Shown piece after piece: positions 60,367 through 64,000 of a stretch of DNA of 64,000 nt. The notes under the pieces were generated by a model. The model saw only the letters and a list, made by a program, of their open reading frames with translations, ran no database searches and was not told the DNA's origin. The stretch's first letter is position 1. Every line of letters starts with the position of its first letter. Position numbers and translations under genes: made by a program. Source of the DNA: Pelomonas cellulosilytica (GTDB taxonomy: Bacteria; Pseudomonadota; Gammaproteobacteria; Burkholderiales; Burkholderiaceae_C); contig NZ_JAJTWU010000008.1 of NCBI RefSeq assembly GCF_021353265.1, positions 82,717 to 146,716 of the forward strand, read 5' to 3'.

Positions 60367-62904
60367 ATGCGACGGCTGCCAATAGTGAACTCTGAACGAT
60401 TTATCGATTTACGCCAGGGCTGGTCCCTGGCCCAGGCGCCAGTCGGCCTGAGCGGGGCGGACCTGGGTGCCCTGCCGGCCGATGCCTGGCTGCCCGCTGC
60501 GGTGCCCGGCACGGCGCACGGCGCGCTGCTGGCCGCGGGGCGCATCCCGGACCCGTTCTACGGCCGCAATGAGGCCGACGTCGCGTGGGTGGCCCAGCGG
60601 CGCTGGGTCTGGCGCCTGAACTTCGACGCGAGCGACCTGGCCGAGCACGAGGATCTGGTCTTCGACGGGCTGGATACCTACTGCAGCGTGTGGCTCAACG
60701 GGGAGCGCTTGCTGTCCACCGACAACATGTTCGTGCCTCATCGCGTGGACGTGCGCTCGCGGCTCAAGCCTGCCGGCAATGAGTTGCTGCTGTGCTTCGA
60801 GCCGGCGCTGGTGCGCGCCCGCGACGTGGAGGCCGTACACGGCAAGCGCGCGCTGTGGAACGGCGACAGTGCCCGGTTGCACGCACGCAAGGCGCAATAC
60901 CACTTCGGCTGGGACTGGGGTCCCGAGCTCATCACGTGCGGTCCCTGGCGTGCGGTGCGCCGGCATGGCTGGTCAGGGCGGCTGGCGGAGGTGCAAGTGC
61001 GCAGCGACGTCGACGCACAGGCGCGCTCGGCGGCTCTGAAGGTCGCCGTGACATGCCAGGGCCGTGGCAGCCGTTGCACGGTGCAGTTGCTGGACCCGTC
61101 GGGCCGCAGCGTGGCCTCGCGTACCGCCGCAGCAGCCGGCGGCGTCGAGGTGGCGCTGTCCGTCACCGATGTTCAGCTGTGGTGGCCGCGGGGGCTGGGC
61201 GGGCAACCGCTTTACACGCTGGTCACGCAGCTGGAGGATGACGACGGCCGCGTGCTGGCGGAGGACCGCCGACGCCTGGGCCTGCGAGCGCTGCGCCTGG
61301 TGCAGGCGCCCGTGGAGGGCGAGGTGGGGCTGAGCTTCCATTTCGAGGTCAACGGACAGGATCTGTTCGCCGGTGGTGCGAACTGGATCCCTGACGACAA
61401 CCTGCTGGAGCGCATCACGCCGGCTCGCTACCGAGAGCGCGTCGCGCAGGCGGCCGCGGCGAACATGAACATGCTGCGCATCTGGGGCGGCGGCATCTAC
61501 GAGCATGAGGCCTTCTACGAGGCCTGCGACGAACTGGGCCTGCTGGTGTGGCAGGACTTCATGTTCGCCTGCGGGATCTATCCGGCCAATGTCGAGTTCC
61601 AGGCCAGCGTCCGTGCGGAGGCCGAGGCGCAGGTCCGCCGGTTGCGTCACCACGCCTGCATGGCGCTCTGGTGTGGCAACAACGAGGACTACATGATTGC
61701 CGAGTCGCAGGGGCTGTCGGGCCCGGGCGTGCCGGCGGAGCGCTTCGAGGCGCGCGCGATCTATGAAGGCTTGCTGCCCGAGATCTGCGCCGCGCTGGAC
61801 CCCGACCGCGCCTATTGGCCTGGCAGCCCGTTCACCCCGGGCGACGGCGCCAAGTCGTCCGACGCGACGGTGGGCGACCGCCACAGCTGGGAGGTCTGGC
61901 ACCAGCAGATGCTGCCGTACCAGCGCTATGCCGACGTGCAGGCCCGCTTCGTCAGCGAGTTCGGCATGCAGTCGCATCCGTCGCTGGCGCTGCTGGAATC
62001 GGTGCTGCCGGAGGAGGAGCGCTTTCCGCAGAGCCGCACGGTGCAGTGGCACAACAAGGCCGGTTCGCCCACCGGGCCGGACGGCCACCGCCGCCTGGCC
62101 GTGTACCTGGCCGACAACCTGCGCGTCGGGCCGACGCTGGCCGACCATGTCTATGCAACGCAGTTCGTGCAGGCCGAGGCGATGCGCGTGGCCTACCAGG
62201 ACTTCCGCCGCCGCTGGCAGCGGCCCGGCGCGCGGGCCGTCAGCGGTGCGCTCGTGTGGCAGCTCAACGACTGCTGGCCCGTGACGAGCTGGGCGCTCAT
62301 CGATTCGTCCGGCACCGTCAAGCCCGCGTGGCATGCGGTGCGGCGCGCGCTGGCGCCGCTGGCGGTGGCCGTTCGGCTGGAGGCCGGCCAGGTGCGGCTG
62401 GCTGTGATGAACGGCACGGCCCAGGCGCAGGACGTGACGCTGCAGCTGCGCGTCTTCGCGCTGGATGGCCGGCAATTGGCCGACGTTCGCGCGGCACAGC
62501 ACGCGCCGGCCGTCAGCAGCGTGGAGACGACGCAAGCGCTGGCGGCGACGGACGAGCCGGTCGTGGCGGAACTGTGCGCGATGGATGCCGATGGACGGGA
62601 ACTCGCGCGCGACTGCGCCTGGACCGAGCCGTTCAGGTTCCATCGCCTGGGCGGTGCGCGCATCGAAGTCGGCTGGCAGGACGGTCAGCTGGTGTTGGGA
62701 TGCGACCGGCCGGTCAAGGGGTTGTGGCTTGCGGGCGATGGCATCCAGCTCGACGACAACTTCATCGACCTGGTGCCAGGCGCACCGCGCCTCGTGGGTG
62801 TGCCGTCGGCGCCAAGGGGTGTGCTGGCGTATCAGGCGCTGGATCACGGGCCGCAACGGATGACCATTTCGACAAGGGAGGCACCGAGCACGGGGAAAGC
62901 CTGA
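60367..62904 (+). CDS. GH2 beta-mannosidase
   Basis: The 845-residue product has a GH2 sugar-binding start (RFIDLRQGWSLAQAP…AAVPGTAHGALLAAGRIPDPFYGRNE), immunoglobulin-like domains and a barrel. Acid/base is Glu440 in WCGNNED, nucleophile Glu531 in VSEFGMQS. QYHFGWDWGPELITCGPWR and MLRIWGGGIYEHEAFYEACDELGLLVWQDFMFACG are strong mannosidase signatures. No signal peptide is evident, so it should cleave imported manno-oligosaccharides from the non-reducing end in the cytoplasm. The frame is open upstream to 60175; I chose 60367 because the family start begins soon after. It is divergent from the esterase operon. Confidence 0.93.
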   Translation: MRRLPIVNSERFIDLRQGWSLAQAPVGLSGADLGALPADAWLPAAVPGTAHGALLAAGRIPDPFYGRNEADVAWVAQRRWVWRLNFDASDLAEHEDLVFDGLDTYCSVWLNGERLLSTDNMFVPHRVDVRSRLKPAGNELLLCFEPALVRARDVEAVHGKRALWNGDSARLHARKAQYHFGWDWGPELITCGPWRAVRRHGWSGRLAEVQVRSDVDAQARSAALKVAVTCQGRGSRCTVQLLDPSGRSVASRTAAAAGGVEVALSVTDVQLWWPRGLGGQPLYTLVTQLEDDDGRVLAEDRRRLGLRALRLVQAPVEGEVGLSFHFEVNGQDLFAGGANWIPDDNLLERITPARYRERVAQAAAANMNMLRIWGGGIYEHEAFYEACDELGLLVWQDFMFACGIYPANVEFQASVRAEAEAQVRRLRHHACMALWCGNNEDYMIAESQGLSGPGVPAERFEARAIYEGLLPEICAALDPDRAYWPGSPFTPGDGAKSSDATVGDRHSWEVWHQQMLPYQRYADVQARFVSEFGMQSHPSLALLESVLPEEERFPQSRTVQWHNKAGSPTGPDGHRRLAVYLADNLRVGPTLADHVYATQFVQAEAMRVAYQDFRRRWQRPGARAVSGALVWQLNDCWPVTSWALIDSSGTVKPAWHAVRRALAPLAVAVRLEAGQVRLAVMNGTAQAQDVTLQLRVFALDGRQLADVRAAQHAPAVSSVETTQALAATDEPVVAELCAMDADGRELARDCAWTEPFRFHRLGGARIEVGWQDGQLVLGCDRPVKGLWLAGDGIQLDDNFIDLVPGAPRLVGVPSAPRGVLAYQALDHGPQRMTISTREAPSTGKA

Positions 62905-63036
62905 ATCCCCCGACGACCAGGACCCCGGCATCGTTGGGGTTCCTTGAAAAACGAAAGAGACAACCGCTCGGCGCGAGCCGATGCGAGATGCGGCCCGACA
63001 GGGCCAAGGTTTCCCACTCAAGAGGAGCAAACGAGG

Positions 63037-64000
63037 ATGAGACATTTCAAGCAAACCACGCTGTCGCTGGCAGCGGCCCAGGCCTTGCTGGTCTGGGCGG
63101 GGCCTGCAGCGGCGCAGACCGCGCCTGCGGCAGCGGACGGCAAGGGGACGCAGCAACTCGAGACCGTCGTCGTCTCGGGCCAGCGAGCAGCGCTGCAATC
63201 GGCCCAGCGCATCAAGCAGAACTCCGACGAGATCGTCGACTCGATCGTCGCCGACGACATCGGCAAGCTGCCGGACCGTTCCGTCAGCGAAGTGCTGCAG
63301 CGCATCGTCGGCGTCACGATGGATCGCGTCATGGCTCGTGGTGACCCGGCCCACTTCTCGGTCGAGGGCTCGGGCGTCATCATCCGTGGCCTGACCTACG
63401 TGTCCTCGCAGCTCAACGGCCGCGAGAGCTTCTCGGCCAACGGCGGCCGCGGCCTCAGCTTCGAGGACGTGCCGCCCGAACTGATGGCCGGCGTCGACGT
63501 CTACAAGAATCCGTCAGCCGAGCAGATCGAAGGCGCCATCGGCGGCCTGGTGAACCTGCGCACGGCATTGCCGTTCGACTATGGCGGCTTCAAGGCCAGT
63601 TTCGGCGTGCAGATGACCAACGCCAAGCTCGGTGACAAGACCAAGCCGTCTGCGTCCGCGCTGTTGTCCAACACCTGGAACACGCCGCTGGGCAAGGTGG
63701 GCCTGCTGGTCGACGTGGCCTATTCGGAAAGCGCCACGCGCACCGATGGCATCTATGTCGACCCGTATTTCCAGACGGTCGAAAAGTGGGCTGACAAGAC
63801 CGACGGCGACAACAACACGTACTACCGTCCTCTGCCGGGCAACCACTGGTTCCCGAAGGCCGTGGGCTGGCGCACGCTGGAGTTCGACCGCAAGCGTCAG
63901 GGTACCTACATCGCCGGCCAGTGGAAGAAGGACGAGTTCGCCGCGACGGCGACCTACTTCCGCTCGAAGTACCGGTTCTATTGGGATGAAAGCTCGATCG
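63037..64000 (+). CDS. TonB-dependent receptor of the mannan locus (3' end beyond window)
   Basis: The visible 321 codons encode a signal peptide (MRHFKQTTLSLAAAQALLVWAGPAAAQ), the TonB-box region ETVVVSGQRAALQSAQ, and a plug with IVADDIGKLPDRSVSEVLQRIVGV and VYKNPSAEQIEGAIGG. This IGKLPD pattern marks the large Xanthomonas/Caulobacter-type receptors, many of which import carbohydrates. It follows the beta-mannosidase by 132 bp on the same strand and may import manno-oligosaccharides. GAGGAG ten bases upstream supports the start. The barrel is incomplete. Confidence 0.93.
   Translation, partial: MRHFKQTTLSLAAAQALLVWAGPAAAQTAPAAADGKGTQQLETVVVSGQRAALQSAQRIKQNSDEIVDSIVADDIGKLPDRSVSEVLQRIVGVTMDRVMARGDPAHFSVEGSGVIIRGLTYVSSQLNGRESFSANGGRGLSFEDVPPELMAGVDVYKNPSAEQIEGAIGGLVNLRTALPFDYGGFKASFGVQMTNAKLGDKTKPSASALLSNTWNTPLGKVGLLVDVAYSESATRTDGIYVDPYFQTVEKWADKTDGDNNTYYRPLPGNHWFPKAVGWRTLEFDRKRQGTYIAGQWKKDEFAATATYFRSKYRFYWDESSI

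Noticed and set aside
60973-63354. 793-codon minus-strand frame opposite the beta-mannosidase
   Set aside because: The beta-mannosidase motifs on the plus strand are unmistakable, and the opposite frame is an Arg/Ala/His-rich shadow that also spans the intergenic gap and the receptor start.

Overview
The window is GC-rich DNA with dense, often overlapping genes. The mix of ETF-QO, YceH, Orn, RsgA, large TonB-dependent receptors (TBDTs) and a two-partner secretion system points to a free-living betaproteobacterium of the Burkholderiales (Roseateles/Rubrivivax-like). That placement is inference from gene content; no rRNA or tRNA is visible.

Layout. (1) 1-11.2 kb, minus strand: a TpsB outer-membrane transporter followed by a giant filamentous-haemagglutinin-like TpsA exoprotein. 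TpsA is more than 3,000 residues, is cut by the window edge and is built of internal repeats. (2) 11.2-18.9 kb: housekeeping and metabolic genes (FdhD, a PaiB-like protein, DUF72, an S9 peptidase, ETF-QO with a clear terminator, an SDR, YceH). (3) 18.9-24.6 kb: a TBDT divergent from two tandem cyanophycinase paralogues, one with a signal peptide. (4) 24.6-28.0 kb: YbaK, DUF1289 and an HCCA-isomerase-like protein in an overlapping cluster, then an MHS-type transporter with an unusual soluble insertion. (5) 28.1-35.4 kb: a complete sucrose-utilisation locus: LacI regulator, TBDT, PfkB sugar kinase, MFS transporter and sucrose phosphorylase. A pair of matching palindromic operators brackets a recognisable promoter. 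(6) 35.4-43.9 kb: a histidine kinase divergent from an orphan branched-chain-amino-acid-type binding protein, two SDRs, a penicillin-acylase-family enzyme, a CsgG-like protein and small membrane proteins. (7) 43.8-51.8 kb: a four-gene overlapping operon (M48 protease, pterin dehydratase, RsgA, DUF3047), oligoribonuclease, a fused PabB-PabC, an SDR/XRE pair and a DUF2087 protein. (8) 52-55.6 kb: a DEAD-box RNA helicase with a roughly 270-nt leader, and a chemoreceptor. (9) 55.6-64 kb: a plant-polysaccharide locus, probably for glucomannan, with two GH5 enzymes, a double-SGNH esterase, a GH2 beta-mannosidase and the start of another TBDT.

How the parts work together. Three separate TBDTs each sit beside degradative enzymes (cyanophycinases, sucrose phosphorylase, mannan-active enzymes). 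The organism therefore looks like a scavenger that imports oligomers across the outer membrane and finishes degradation inside. The most attractive units for follow-up are the exported cyanophycinase/TBDT pair, the double-SGNH mannan locus, the TpsA repeat array, and the histidine kinase/binding-protein pair. None of these is proven novel from sequence alone.
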